From assembly GCA_029718625.1 (NCBI GenBank), contig CM056381.1, positions 59,204,157 through 59,268,156 on the forward strand: a DNA stretch of 64,000 bases, given 5' to 3'. Source of the stretch: Synaphobranchus kaupii. Lineage: Eukaryota; Chordata; Actinopteri; Anguilliformes; Synaphobranchidae. Position 1 is the first letter of the stretch. Every line of letters starts with the position of its first letter. Positions 37,060 to 47,428 of this stretch are shown piece by piece. The notes under the pieces were generated by a model that was not told the DNA's origin, did not search any database, and was given only the letters and a program-made list of their open reading frames with translations. Both the position numbers and the translations under genes were made by a program.

Positions 37060-37977
37060 CAGATCCTTTCCAAAAAATTTGAATATCATGGAAAAGTTGT
37101 TTTTTTTCCATAATTCCATTCAAAAAGTGAAACTTTCATAGATTATAGATTAATTACACACAAAGTGAAATATTTCTAGCCTTTATTTGTTTCATTTTTC
37201 ATAATTTTGGCTTACAGCTCCAGAAAACCCCCAAAACAGTATTTCAAGAAATTAGAATAGTGTGTCGAAAATCTGCATTTTCTTCAGTTATTTCAGAGAA
37301 TGAGTGGAGTGGCTTGACTCCAGGAATCCGACAGTTGTAGCCCATGTCCCGGATACGTCTGTACGTGGTGGTTTTTGAAGCACTGACTCCAGCCTCAGTC
37401 CACTCCCTCTGCATCTCCGCCAAATTTTGGAATCGTCTTTGCTTGACAATCCACTGAAGCCTACGGTCATCTCTTTTGCTTGTGCACCTTCTCCTGCCAC
37501 ATTTTTCCCTTCCACTAAACTTTCTATTGATATGCTTGGACACTGCACTCTGTGAACAGCCAGCCTCCTTAGCGATGACCTTTTGTGGCTTACCCATCTT
37601 CTGGAGGGTGTCAATGATGGTCTTCTGGCCAATTGTAAAGTCTGCAGTCTTCCCCATACTGAACCAAACTGAGAAAAACTTTGCAGGTGTTTTGAGTAAA
37701 TTAGATGATAGTGTGACACTCAGTCTAAAACATTCATTCTCTGAAATAACTGAAGTAAATGCTGATTTTCGACACACTATTCTAATTTCTTGAAATACTG
37801 TTTTGGGGGTTTTCTGGAGCTGTAAGCCAAAATTATGAAAAATTAAACAAATAAAGGCTAGAAATACTTAACTTTGTGTGTAATGAATCTATAATCTATG
37901 AAAGTTTCACTTTTTGAATGGAATTATGGAAAAAAAACAACTTTTCCATGATATTCTAATTTTTTGGAAAGGATCTG
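37060..37977 (-). mobile_element. Tc1-like deletion derivative with 200-bp inverted repeats
   Basis: The ends CAGATCCTTTCCAAAAAATT and the reverse of the right end CAGATCCTTTCCAAAAAATT are flanked by TA (37058-37059, 37978-37979). The inverted repeats reach about 205 bp per side with only a few differences, suggesting a fairly recent insertion. The catalytic half of the transposase gene is missing. Confidence 0.9.
37244..37657 (-). CDS. Tc1 transposase DNA-binding domain only, open frame
   Basis: The frame is open for 137 residues from an ATG at 37657. Residues about 5-50 form the first helix-turn-helix (IIDTLQKMGKPQKVIAKEAG, SQSAVSKHI). A GRR-type linker (CGRRRCTSKRDD) follows. The second helix-turn-helix comprises about 70-120 (LQWIVKQRRFQNLAEM, GVSASKTTTYRRIRDMGY). 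After CRIPGVKPL the frame leaves transposase sequence and reads into the terminal repeat. All three catalytic residues of the DDE domain are absent. Tc1 proteins are normally about 340 residues. If expressed, it could bind the terminal repeats without cutting. Expression is not shown. Confidence 0.7.
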   Translation of the reverse strand: MGKTADFTIGQKTIIDTLQKMGKPQKVIAKEAGCSQSAVSKHINRKFSGREKCGRRRCTSKRDDRRLQWIVKQRRFQNLAEMQREWTEAGVSASKTTTYRRIRDMGYNCRIPGVKPLHSFSEITEENADFRHTILIS

Positions 37978-38065
37978 TATATTATAAAAGAATTTTGCAA
38001 AAAGAATACAAATTTACACTTTTCTCCAACCCTCAATTTGCACGACTTCTGTAGAATGGCCCATA

Positions 38066-38290
38066 TACTAGAGCTGACTATACCACTAACAGTGATGGGA
38101 GTTTTCGAGGAAACCAACTCTGTGGTAAGTGCCATGGGATCTTAAATAACTATAGTGAGTCTGGACCTCAGTGAGGTAAAAAGATAGAATCTGCTGCTTC
38201 AGCACAGTGTCCCATCACCCCTCTACCAGAAAGTCCCAGGATATTTCCCATCCCAGTACTAAAGGAGTCCAGCCCAACTCAACAAGTTAC
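38066..38290 (+). repeat. Dispersed repeat, right part
   Basis: It resumes with AACAGTGATGGGAGTTTTCG, then GGATCTTAAATAAC and CAGCACAGTGTCCC, the expected continuation of the repeat interrupted at 34170. Confidence 0.55.
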
Positions 38291-38330
38291 AGGGTAGCAT
38301 CACAGCTCCTTCTAAGAATAATACAATGTA

Positions 38331-40517
38331 GTGTTTGAAAGTGGATGACACCGACAGATTTATCTCCAGTCATTTTCAGATATACTGATTTGTCCAGTTG
38401 AGGGTCGATCCACAACTGGGTTATGGGTTATGGCAAGCCAGTGCAGCAGTAAAGGCTGGATCTAAATGATACCATGAAAACATCTGTCACCGTTTGCTTC
38501 TATGTACCTTGGTCTGACACACTACATAGTGTACGTAGCGTCAGGTCTTACAAGTGACGGTAATTGCTTTTGCAAGCACCCTCAATCCGTAAACTGGGCA
38601 GCATTGATCTTCCTAATCCATGACTGAATGAAACAGCTAATGATAAATGACCACTGAACAATATACTGTGAATCAGCATTAATAAAGTATGCATTTGTGT
38701 TTGTGTGTGTGTTTGAATTATGTCCTAGACAGCACCTCCAAGCAACATCCTTCATCAATACTGCACAGAGAACCAGCACTTTCACTGGACAAGCCACCCA
38801 AGAGACTATGTATGAAGATAGATACAGGAATGTTCTTCACTGGATTTCAGATTAAGAAAATTTCGATTTTTATTCACTTTTCAAGTAGCTGACTTCTAGA
38901 GCAACTCAATCTGAGTGTTAAAGCAAAACCAATCAAATGGTTAACTGCCTTATGTTAAACGCATTTGATTGAGCCATGTTTCTCCATTAAGATTCCACGT
39001 GACGAGCGGCAGAAACGACGCATCAGCGACGTTTCCCCTTCGATCGCATCGACACCAATGGATTCTAATAAAGGGAGCTTTGGGAACAAAAACTGAACAT
39101 TCGGTTGACAGACGTTTCAGTTCGCTAAGAAAGGAGAGAGGCGCTACCCTTAGAGAACTACCGTGTAATGCCGGAATGTAAAAAAAAACGTTTCCACCAC
39201 CAGCCTGCACGATGTTGACTTTCCCTCTGTTCAACGGCCTCCAACGCAGGGTGACACTGAAGAACAGGGGAATACTTCTTTCTACCTACTACCTGCCAAA
39301 TGCGTCTGCGCAACTAATCAAAGAGGCAGGCGATGGATAAAAGTCCAGACGTCACTGGAGAAGGAGGGAGCTTGACAGATTTTGGCTGCTGGCTTGACTC
39401 AGTACATTTTGTTTCCAACATTAATAATTATTCTAAAAGGGTTGCATTTTTAAGAACTGGAGAAACAGTTGTTTTTCAGGGTTTTTAGAAAATATATACT
39501 GCGAACCATATTCATGAAGATTAAATACCAGCCTCCGAGTATGAAAATGCACGACTCAAAAATACGAGCTGTCATCGGCGAATTAAAGCGCAATTTACTC
39601 CACTCTTTATGTAAAGCAGGTAACTATGCAGATGACCAAAAGCATTAGGGCTAGTGGCAATTAGAGAAGACAGCAAAACATAAATACTGAGCATTCTAAT
39701 CCAAACCAGCCCGCATGTTTTGCAACCCAAAATAATGGGATATGGCGCATTAAAAATTCTGAATTTATGTAAATTATTTTTTCCTTTTCTCAAAATTTGT
39801 AATACCCAACTATATCTGTGTATCCTCATGTAGTAGAGGGAGTGCAGCTCAGTACACATTTTGCTCCAAATCATGTCCCGCCAGCCGCTGCTTATGTTCA
39901 ACCTGCAGTCCGCCGGGCCAGCAGCCCAGTCACTGTGTCAGAGGAGTACAGCACATGTGAAATTTTAATTTTAATTTGATTTTAATTGAGACATACAGTA
40001 ATAGAAAATATAATAGATAATAGAAAAATATAATGGAAAAATGACCCATGGGGTCACTGTTCCATGGGGCCCACTTATCTGACACCGGCTCCGGACTAAA
40101 CAGCACAATATGCTAGATTATAAAATGATGACTACCGAATTATGATTGAAGTGATTCATTACCACGGGTGCACATGTTAAAAAGGCAGCTTGAACCCATT
40201 TTGCATCTGCAGTGGAAAAAAAGTATAATTCAATGGATTTTGTTGAACATGAGTATATTGCATATGTCTCTTATAGTGGAGAAGACTGGTACAAATCAGC
40301 AGGTACCAACTGCTTCTGCTTTGACTGGCAGAAGTCGTCAATTCCAATTTGTCACACAGTTGAAGATCAGTTAAAATAATTGCTCCCTTTGCTCCATGCA
40401 AATAATAAAATGTGTGATTGAAAGAGGGGAGTTCATGAACTGAAGCACTGGGTAATTGGCAGGTCATTCACATGTAGCTTTCAATTTGGACCCAGAGGAA
40501 GAATGGTACTGTATATA
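38331..40517. other. Intron sequence with a CpG-dense patch
   Basis: Apart from the CpG-dense patch at 38990-39370 there is no recognised gene, RNA or transposon. Confidence 0.45.
38990..39370. promoter_or_regulatory. CpG-dense, promoter-like patch
   Basis: The line 39001-39060 alone holds about nine CpGs, against almost none in the surrounding intron. At 39336-39343 there is GATAAAAG (TATA-like), and at 39348-39355 GACGTCAC, a cAMP-response-element-like site on either strand. It could be an alternative promoter, an intronic transcript start or an enhancer. No coding exon was recognised. Confidence 0.35.
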
Positions 40518-42065
40518 CAGTGCCCTCCACAATTATTGGCACCCCTGGTAAAGATGAGTAAAAAGGGTTATAAAAAATTCACCATTTGGTGAATTAGCTT
40601 AATCTTACACTGAAGAAATTATAAAAAATACAACCTTTAATTGAAGTAAATGAAGAAAGAATTATTTTTAACAAAACCATGTGTGCCACAATTATTGGCA
40701 CCCCTGCATTTAATACTTTGTACAACCTCCCTTTGTCAATAAAACAGCACTGAGTCTTCTCCCGTAACATCTAATAAGGTTGGAGAATACAGAGCAAGGA
40801 ATCTGAGACCATTCCTCTTTACAGAATCTCTCCAGATCATCCAGAGTCCTAAGTCCTCTCTTGTGCACTCTCCTCTTCAGCTCAGCCCACAGGTTTTCAA
40901 TGGGGTTTAGGTCAGGGGACTGAGATGGCCATGGCAGAAGCTTGATTTTGTGTTCAGTTAACCATTTTGGTGTCGATTTGGACGTACTTTTGGACCATTG
41001 TCCTGTTGGAAGATCCAACGACGACCCAGTTTTAGTTTCCTGGCAGAGGCATAGATTTAAAATTTCCTGGTATTTTATAGAGTTCATGATGCCATGTACC
41101 CGAACAAGGTTCCCAGGGCCTTTGGAGGAAAAACAGCCCCACAACATCACAGAACCCCCACCATACTTAACAGTGGGGATCAGGTTATTTTTGGTATAGC
41201 CACCCTTCTTTTTACGCCAAACCCACCTTGAGTGTTGGTTGCCGAAAAGCTAAATTTTCGTTTCATCTGACCATAGAACACGGTTCCAGTCAAAGTTCCA
41301 GTAGCGTTTAGCAAATTCCAGGTGCTTACGTTAGTGAAATGACAGGAAAGGCTTTCTTCTGGCATGCCTTCCAAATAATTTGTTGGCATGGAGGAGACAT
41401 CTAATGGTAGTTTTGGAGACCTGATGACCCCAAGATGCTACTTTCCTCTGTAATTCTCCAACAGTGATCCTTGGGGATTTTTTTGCCTCTCTTACTATCC
41501 TCCTCACTGTGCATGGGGGCAAAATAAACTTGGGTCCTCTTCCAGGCAAGTTTGTAACAGTTCCAGTTGCTTTGAACTTTTTTTTTGAACTTGAAAGTAT
41601 TGCCCTAAAGGTAGATATGGGCATTTTCAGGTTAGGAGCTATTTTTTCTATAGCCATTCCCTGACTTATGAAGCTCAACACACTTTTCCCTCATTTGACT
41701 TGTGTGTTCTCTTATATTTCCCATGTTGATGTATGAATAAGGGAATATGGCCTCTGTGTCACCTCATATTTATACCACAGTGAAACCGGAAGTCATGGAT
41801 TACTGCTTTAAAACACTCTGATCAACTTTAAAAAGTAAAATATAAATGGAAAAAAATGCTTCAGTTACATTTTGTTCATAAGAATTTCTAGGGGTGCCAA
41901 TAATTGTGGCACACGTGGTTTTGTTAAAAATAATTATTTCTTGATGAGGGATTTTTTTTTTTTTTCAGAATAAATTTACTTCAATTAAAGGTTGGATTTT
42001 TCTAATTTTTTCAGTGTGAGATTAAGCTAATTCACCAAAAGGTGAATTTTTTATAACCCTTTTTA
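40518..42065 (-). mobile_element. IR/DR-type Tc1-like transposon, right end lost to a C run
   Basis: The left end CAGTGCCCTCCACAATTATT after TA at 40516 is followed about 160 bp inside by a second CCACAATTATTGGCACCCCT. The right side keeps the inner inverse copy at about 41888. Two binding-site-like repeats per end is the IR/DR layout. The outer right repeat is missing, replaced by 17 Cs at 42066-42082. Confidence 0.85.
40710..41681 (-). pseudogene. Tc1 transposase, frameshifted
   Basis: The N-terminal DNA-binding half is open from 41681 to 41331 (IEKIAPNLKMPISTFRAIL, then GRGPKFILPPCTVRRIV and ITVGELQRKVASWG). The middle is shifted: VLWSDET is readable only in a second frame near 41280, and QQDN in another near 41000. 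The C-terminal third is open from 41150 to 40710, with MMLWGCFSSKGPGNLV and [18 protein letters not shown] (catalytic Glu). Domain order and size are normal for Tc1; at least two frameshifts kill it. Confidence 0.85.
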
Positions 42066-42082
42066 CCCCCCCCCCCCCCCCC

Positions 42083-42309
42083 TTGTATGTAGCAGCGTTT
42101 AATTTTATTAAATAAGTACAAGTGCAAACAAATGTCAAATTCATAGATGCTAAATATGGTAATGAGCCAAGACCCTGATGCTGAACCCTTTAAAAGGAAG
42201 CTCATCTGAATAATAAATAATAAATATAAATAATATCCTGAATAATTGAATAATAAATATTCAATTATGCATCTGAACTACAAAATATTTTAATTTAAGT
42301 GTTATCATA
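42083..42309. other. AT-rich spacer
   Basis: AATAAATAT-type low-complexity sequence; no feature recognised. Confidence 0.5.
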
Positions 42310-42877
42310 CATTGCCTGGCCAAAAAAAAAGTTGCACACTCTAATATTTTGTTGCACCGCCTTTAGCTTTGATCACGGCGCATATTTGTCGTGGCATTGT
42401 TCCGACAACCTTATGCAACGACACACAACATTTATTTCCGTCCAGAGTTGCATTAATTTTTGGCCGAGATCTTGTATTGACGACGGGAGAGTCAAACCAC
42501 TCCGTAACGTCTTCTCCAGCACATCCCAAAGACTTTCAACGGGGTTAAGGTCAGGACTCTGGTGGCCAATTCATGTGTGAAAATGATTCCTCATGCTCCC
42601 TGAACCACTCTTTCACAATTTGAGCCCAATGAATCTTGGCATTGTCGTCCTGGAATATGCCCACTGATGGGATAACCTGGTCATTCAGTACATTCAGGTA
42701 CTCAGCTGACTTCATTTTATTGTTGCACAACATTGCTGAGCCTAGACCTGACCAATTGAAGCAACCCCAGATCATAACACTGCCTCCAGACAGTGGGCCC
42801 CAGATCATAACACTCCTTGTACAGTGGGCACTATGCATGACGGGTGCAATGGCGACTTTTTTTTTGGCCAGGCAGTG
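42310..42877 (-). mobile_element. Tc1-like deletion derivative, family 'CACTGCCTGGCC'
   Basis: TA-flanked, with CATTGCCTGGCC at the left and GGCCAGGCAGTG at the right. It carries the C-terminal transposase half in inverted orientation, with frame breaks. A 34-bp micro-duplication around CAGATCATAACACT at 42771-42804 is shared with the copy at 46734-47420. Confidence 0.85.
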
Positions 42878-42883
<6 letters not shown>

Positions 42884-42915
<32 letters not shown>

Positions 42916-42925
42916 CGTGTGTGCG
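42884..42925. repeat. (TG)n microsatellite
   Basis: TG dinucleotides with a TATATG interruption, next to the Tc1 end. An AC tract lies at the same relative place beside the inverted copy at 46672. Confidence 0.9.
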
Positions 42926-43071
42926 TACTATTATTCAGAACAAAAGTCGTCCTTCAGTAATGGGTTTGGGATAGTGGTATTCATTGATTGAAAATTGTGA
43001 AGGGTCTGCAGGAGTCTTTTCAAACGTTATCGTATCGTGTAAACGTATGTTTACACCTGGACCTGTGGTTA

Positions 43072-43333
43072 AGTCCATGTGTGAAAATGATTTCTCATGC
43101 TCCCTGAACCACTCTTTCACAATTTGAGCCCGATGCATCTTGGCATTGTCATCCTGGAATATGCCCATTGATGGGATAACCTGGTCATTCAGTACATTCA
43201 GGTACTCAGCTTCATTTTATTGCTGCATAAGGTTGCTGAGCAACCCCAGATCATAAAACTTCCTCCAGAGGCTTGTACAGTGGGCACTATGCATGACGGG
43301 TGCAACGGTGACTTTTATTTTGTCCAGGCAGTG
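43072..43333 (-). mobile_element. Tc1-like fragment, family 'CACTGCCTGGCC'
   Basis: Only one end and the middle catalytic sequence remain (AATATGCCCATTGATGGG, then GTCCAGGCAGTG before TA at 43334). It starts abruptly at a junction with non-Tc1 sequence. Confidence 0.8.
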
Positions 43334-43335
43334 TA

Positions 43336-45078
43336 CAATACTAAGTTATATTTAGCAATGCAAGCATTAGGTAATAAAAAGCCCGGCTTCCTATAATGTC
43401 CAGTCTAAAAAGTAATGTAATGTAAAACGCAAATTCTTGTTTTCACGAGTGCTACATTTTTCTGCATTTCAAACAGCACACTACTATCCATGCAAAACAC
43501 CCAGGCCAAGACTTTTACTGTCACTGATATCAAGCTGCTTAACACTGGGCCTTTTTATTTTCTCACCAATGCCAATTCCACAGTTTGAGGGCTTGGAGTT
43601 GAGCCCCAGTTCCAGAGGGAAAAGCGACTGGAAGCAGGGCGATGAATGGAAACACAGTCGAGGCACTCTGTGCCCATTACCATGTCAAGGTGACTCCTGC
43701 ACATGCTACAATTTTCTACGACACCTGGTCTCAGTGGAAGTAAGTCACTCAAACTAATGGTTGTTTTTCCATTTCATTTGTTTTTAGTTCCCTCTGCAGG
43801 TACATTATATGGCATCAGATTTAACAGAATATGGTCTTGCTTCTCAAAGAAATATTGCCATTGGAAGCATGGCATTTTGTTCTGTTCAAAGAACTACCCA
43901 TTTACCATTAACTGTAAATAAAGCAATTTGGCATTCCAACTGCTTTGTCTGTCATGATAAAAAACAAGTGGTACGCATATAAGAGGCACATCAATATAAG
44001 CTTGCAGATAAGATGAATAACAATGCATAACATTTATTCTCTTGATGGGTAAAGTGGATAGTATATTTTGTTATATTTTGTGACAAAAATAGCTTGCAAT
44101 ATAAATGGATTAAAATTAATGATATGCATTTGTATAAATTACATAGTCAAAGAGGCTGAGGTGCCCATGAACATGTTTTGTTAAGTATTGTTAAAGGTGC
44201 AATAAACTTTTTTCAATTAAATATAGCTAATTGACCATGAAAAACATAATCTAAAATCTCTGTAGCTAACATTCAGTGGGAGAACTTCAGCACCTCAGAT
44301 CATGTCCATGGCCTCTAAATTCACATTTGGGCTTAATCATGCTTTATAAACAAAATGGCATCACTGCAGGTGACCAATTTAGGGGCGTGCCCTAAGTCCT
44401 CCAACCCTGCTGGGGATAATGTTCAGAAATGTGAGCCAGTGACCTGCTCCCACAGAGCCACTGGCATCCTCAGCGTCTGAGCAGAAAAGGAATTTACGAA
44501 AGACAAACCAAAGTAAAATCTAAAATAAAATTACAAAAAAGTAATGGCAATGGATAGCTACAATAATCGGTTGTATAAAAAACATAACTTTGACAGATAA
44601 AAGTCAATGTAATTCCATTGAATGAAATGTGTTCTTCCGTTGCTTGTTAAATTTAATTCAATTGAATAAAATGTGTTACGTTACCTGGACAGCAAAAACG
44701 TTTGCGACGCAACTGATATTTCTACTTTCTAAATCCATGGTCTGATATCCTTCCTTGGAAATTCAGGAAGAGGCTATCAGATTGTTGTGCATCTATATCA
44801 CTCTCTCCACCAGCTTTCCCTGCCTTACCAGCTTTTGTCTGATATTTACCTTTTGTCTGATAGCTTTTGTCTGATATTTACCTTTGGTCATTCTTTTCCC
44901 TCAGATTTGATGCCAGTTGCATTTGTGCTCCGAGTTAGACCTGTGCCACCTACAGCCATGCAAGGAATGCATCAGTGTGGGCAGTCCTCCGATGCACTCA
45001 GCTGTGAGCAAGTGAGTGTTTTACACCATATAAGCCACAAAGCACTATAGGATAGCCAGCACCATATGGATGCAAGGT
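43336..45078. other. Unique intron sequence
   Basis: No recognised feature except a small duplicated CTTTTGTCTGATATTTACC at about 44836-44883. Confidence 0.5.
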
Positions 45079-45079
45079 A

Positions 45080-45512
45080 CAGTACCAGTCAAAAGTCTAA
45101 GCTAAATCTAGTCCCACCCCCCAATTCCCATAGAGATCCATCAAATGCAGAGGTTATAGTATCGCTTCTAAGAGTGCCTGGAAATAAGATATCAGGAGTC
45201 TTTTGATATCCTTTTATATAGAGTCATGATGGCATCACCTGTTTACCTGTGGAATACCTGTTTACCACAGAAGTTGTTTGAGAGAATGGCAAGAATGTGC
45301 AAGACCGTTATCAAGGCAAAGGGTGGCTACTTTGAAGAATCTAAAATATATGACTTTTTTTATTTGTTTAACACTTTTTTGGTCTTTGCATAATTGAATT
45401 TGTGTTATCTCATAGTTTCGATGTCTTTACTATTCCAAAATGTGGAAAACAGTAAAAATAACAGAAAAAAACCTTCTATGAGTAGGTGTGTCCAAACTTT
45501 TGACTGGTACTG
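45080..45512. mobile_element. Tc1-ended element filled with foreign transposon pieces
   Basis: Its ends are CAGTACCAGTCAAAAGTC and the inverse GACTTTTGACTGG-like end (CTTTTGACTGGTACTG), both beside TA. Between them lie a piece of the foldback family (45097-45200, with CCCACCCCCCAATTCCC), a piece of the 35-kb Tc1 family (about 45205-45260), then the normal right subterminal sequence. There is no transposase. Confidence 0.75.
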
Positions 45513-45513
45513 T

Positions 45514-46511
45514 ATGTCTCTCAATAATGATGACTGGTATGCTGTGGGCACTAGGCACATCACTGGGGGCACTAATGCAGTGTGTGATGAGAGCATTTCA
45601 GGAGCTCCTATCTAATAACAATGCTGAATATTGATTCTAATTCAATGAAACTGGCTGTGTCTGTCCTGGCTATGCATAGTATAGCGTTTATGTGTAATGC
45701 ATACATGTACGTCATCTGAAAAAAGAATCTGCAAAAATGAAGGCCAATGCCACTTGGAGCTGGGATCCAAGCCAGACCTGCCTTGTTGAACGGATTGCGG
45801 TGCTGTGATTGGAATTACTCAAAGCTGCTGACACCGGCGCTGCCAAACAAAGCATTAGTTTGCTCCTTTTCTCTTTCTCCTGCATTATCAGATTTGAAAT
45901 ACACAAGACAAGTAAATATTTTAACTCCTTTATTTTGTGCTTATATTATTTGGAAAGGCTAAAACAAGAAATGGAAGTGACCAAGTCTTCAGCCCGTATA
46001 AAATGACCTAAATCACTATCACTAAGAGAGCCATATGTTACTCTACTCTCAAAAATCCAGGAAGCCATTATTCAGAAAGTAAGAAATAGTTAAAATAGTC
46101 TAATTTAACAGAATATTTCTGTTTTCCTTACAAATTCTTTGGGTGTTTTGAATCAGCATCTGCTTCTAATACCACGCAAACTGTGACCATGGTAATTTCT
46201 GAGTAATGAGCAAGTAAGAAGTAACGTCGTGTCTGCGATTGTACCGGAACACAGCTGACAACCAAGTGCTACTGAAAAAGCAGAATTTCTTAGTGATTCT
46301 CATAATTTCTCCCACAAATAGCTATTTAACAGCTAAAAGCTATCACTCGATACAGCTTATTATCTTTTCAATAGCTGTCGGAATGCTGAGTTAACCTGTT
46401 GTTTTGTCCCAATTCCAACCCTCAAATTGAATCCACCGTGATGAAACTGTACAAATGTTCCCCAGTTAGTTTCCATGTAAGGAAACCGGACAATACGTTG
46501 ACAAAGTCAGC
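45514..46511. other. Unique intron sequence
   Basis: No recognised feature. Confidence 0.5.
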
Positions 46512-46665
46512 TTAACCACAGGTCCAGGTGTATACATAGATAACGTTTGAAAAGACTCCTGCAGACCCTTCACAATTTTCAATCAATGAATACCACTATC
46601 CCAAACCCATCTTCTGAAGGACGACTTTTGTTCTGAATAATAGTACACGCACACACACACGCACG

Positions 46666-46671
<6 letters not shown>

Positions 46672-46727
<56 letters not shown>
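46672..46727. repeat. (AC)n microsatellite
   Basis: An uninterrupted run of about 28 AC units. Confidence 0.95.
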
Positions 46728-46733
<6 letters not shown>

Positions 46734-47420
46734 CACTGCCTGGCCAAAAAAAAAGTCCCCATTGCACCCTTCATGCATAGTGCCCACTGTACAAGGAGTG
46801 TTATGATCTGGGGCCCACTGTCTGGAGGCAGTGTTATGATCTGGGGTTGCTTCAATTGGTCAGGTCTAGGCTCAGCAACGTTATGGAACAATAAAATTTG
46901 TCGGATTTGTCGGACTTTGTCGGATTTGCTTTGTAGTCGCGTCAATGACCTTCAATATGCACTTATTGTACGTCGCTTTGGATAAAAGCTTCTGCCAAAT
47001 GATTGTAATGTAAAAATTTAATGTAATAAAATGAAGTCAGCTGAGTACCTGAATGTACTGAATGACCAGGTTATCCCATCAATGGGCATATTCCAGGACG
47101 ACAATGCCAAGATTTATTGGGCTCAAATTGTGAAAGAGTGGTTCAGGGAGCATGAGGAATCATTTTCACACATGAATTGGCCACCAGAGTCCTGACCTTA
47201 ACCCCACTGAAAGTCTTTGGGATGTGCTGGAGAAGACTTTACGGAGTGGTTCGACTCTTCCGTCGTCAATACAAGATCTCGGCCAAAAAAGAATGGATAT
47301 AAATGTTTTGACGTTGCATAAGGTTGTCGAAACAATGCCACAATGAATGCACGCCATAATCAAAGCTAAAGGCGGTCCAACGAAATATTAGTGTCCGACT
47401 TTTTTTTTGGACAGGCAGTG
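46734..47420 (+). mobile_element. Tc1-like deletion derivative with a nested repeat
   Basis: The ends CACTGCCTGGCCAAAAAAAA and GGACAGGCAGTG lie beside TA. It carries the C-terminal transposase half ([14 protein letters not shown] near 46830, [13 protein letters not shown] catalytic block near 47200) with frameshifts. A 127-bp insertion at 46898-47024 interrupts it. Confidence 0.85.
46898..47024 (+). mobile_element. Short retroposon-like insertion with 8-bp duplication
   Basis: AATAAAAT occurs at 46890-46897 and again at 47025-47032. Related copies have it once, in CAATAAAATGAAG. The inserted sequence includes TACGTCGCTTTGGATAAAAG and CTTCTGCCAAATGA, the common fish SINE/LINE tail also seen at 30170. 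Confidence 0.8.
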
Positions 47421-47428
47421 TATATCTA

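Larger units (their letters stand above)
34171..38065. mobile_element. 3.9-kb TA-flanked element containing two Tc1 insertions and AACCGAAAC motifs
   Basis: The left end TATGGGCCATTCTACAAAAG and the reverse of the right end TATGGGCCATTCTACAGAAG match for about 32 bases, with TA on both outer sides. Two Tc1 elements (35035-36574 and 37060-37977) lie inside, leaving about 1.44 kb of original sequence. That remainder has no recognised transposase but carries repeated CACAACCGAAAC words in both orientations and three GCTGTCCC words near the left end (34203, 34379, 34558). Confidence 0.7.

Noticed and set aside
35534..37793. Plus-strand open frames inside the Tc1 elements
   Set aside because: They are antisense shadows of the minus-strand transposase sequence.
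46579..46945. Proteins rich in VCVCVC repeats
   Set aside because: These are translations of the (AC)n microsatellite and Tc1 ends.
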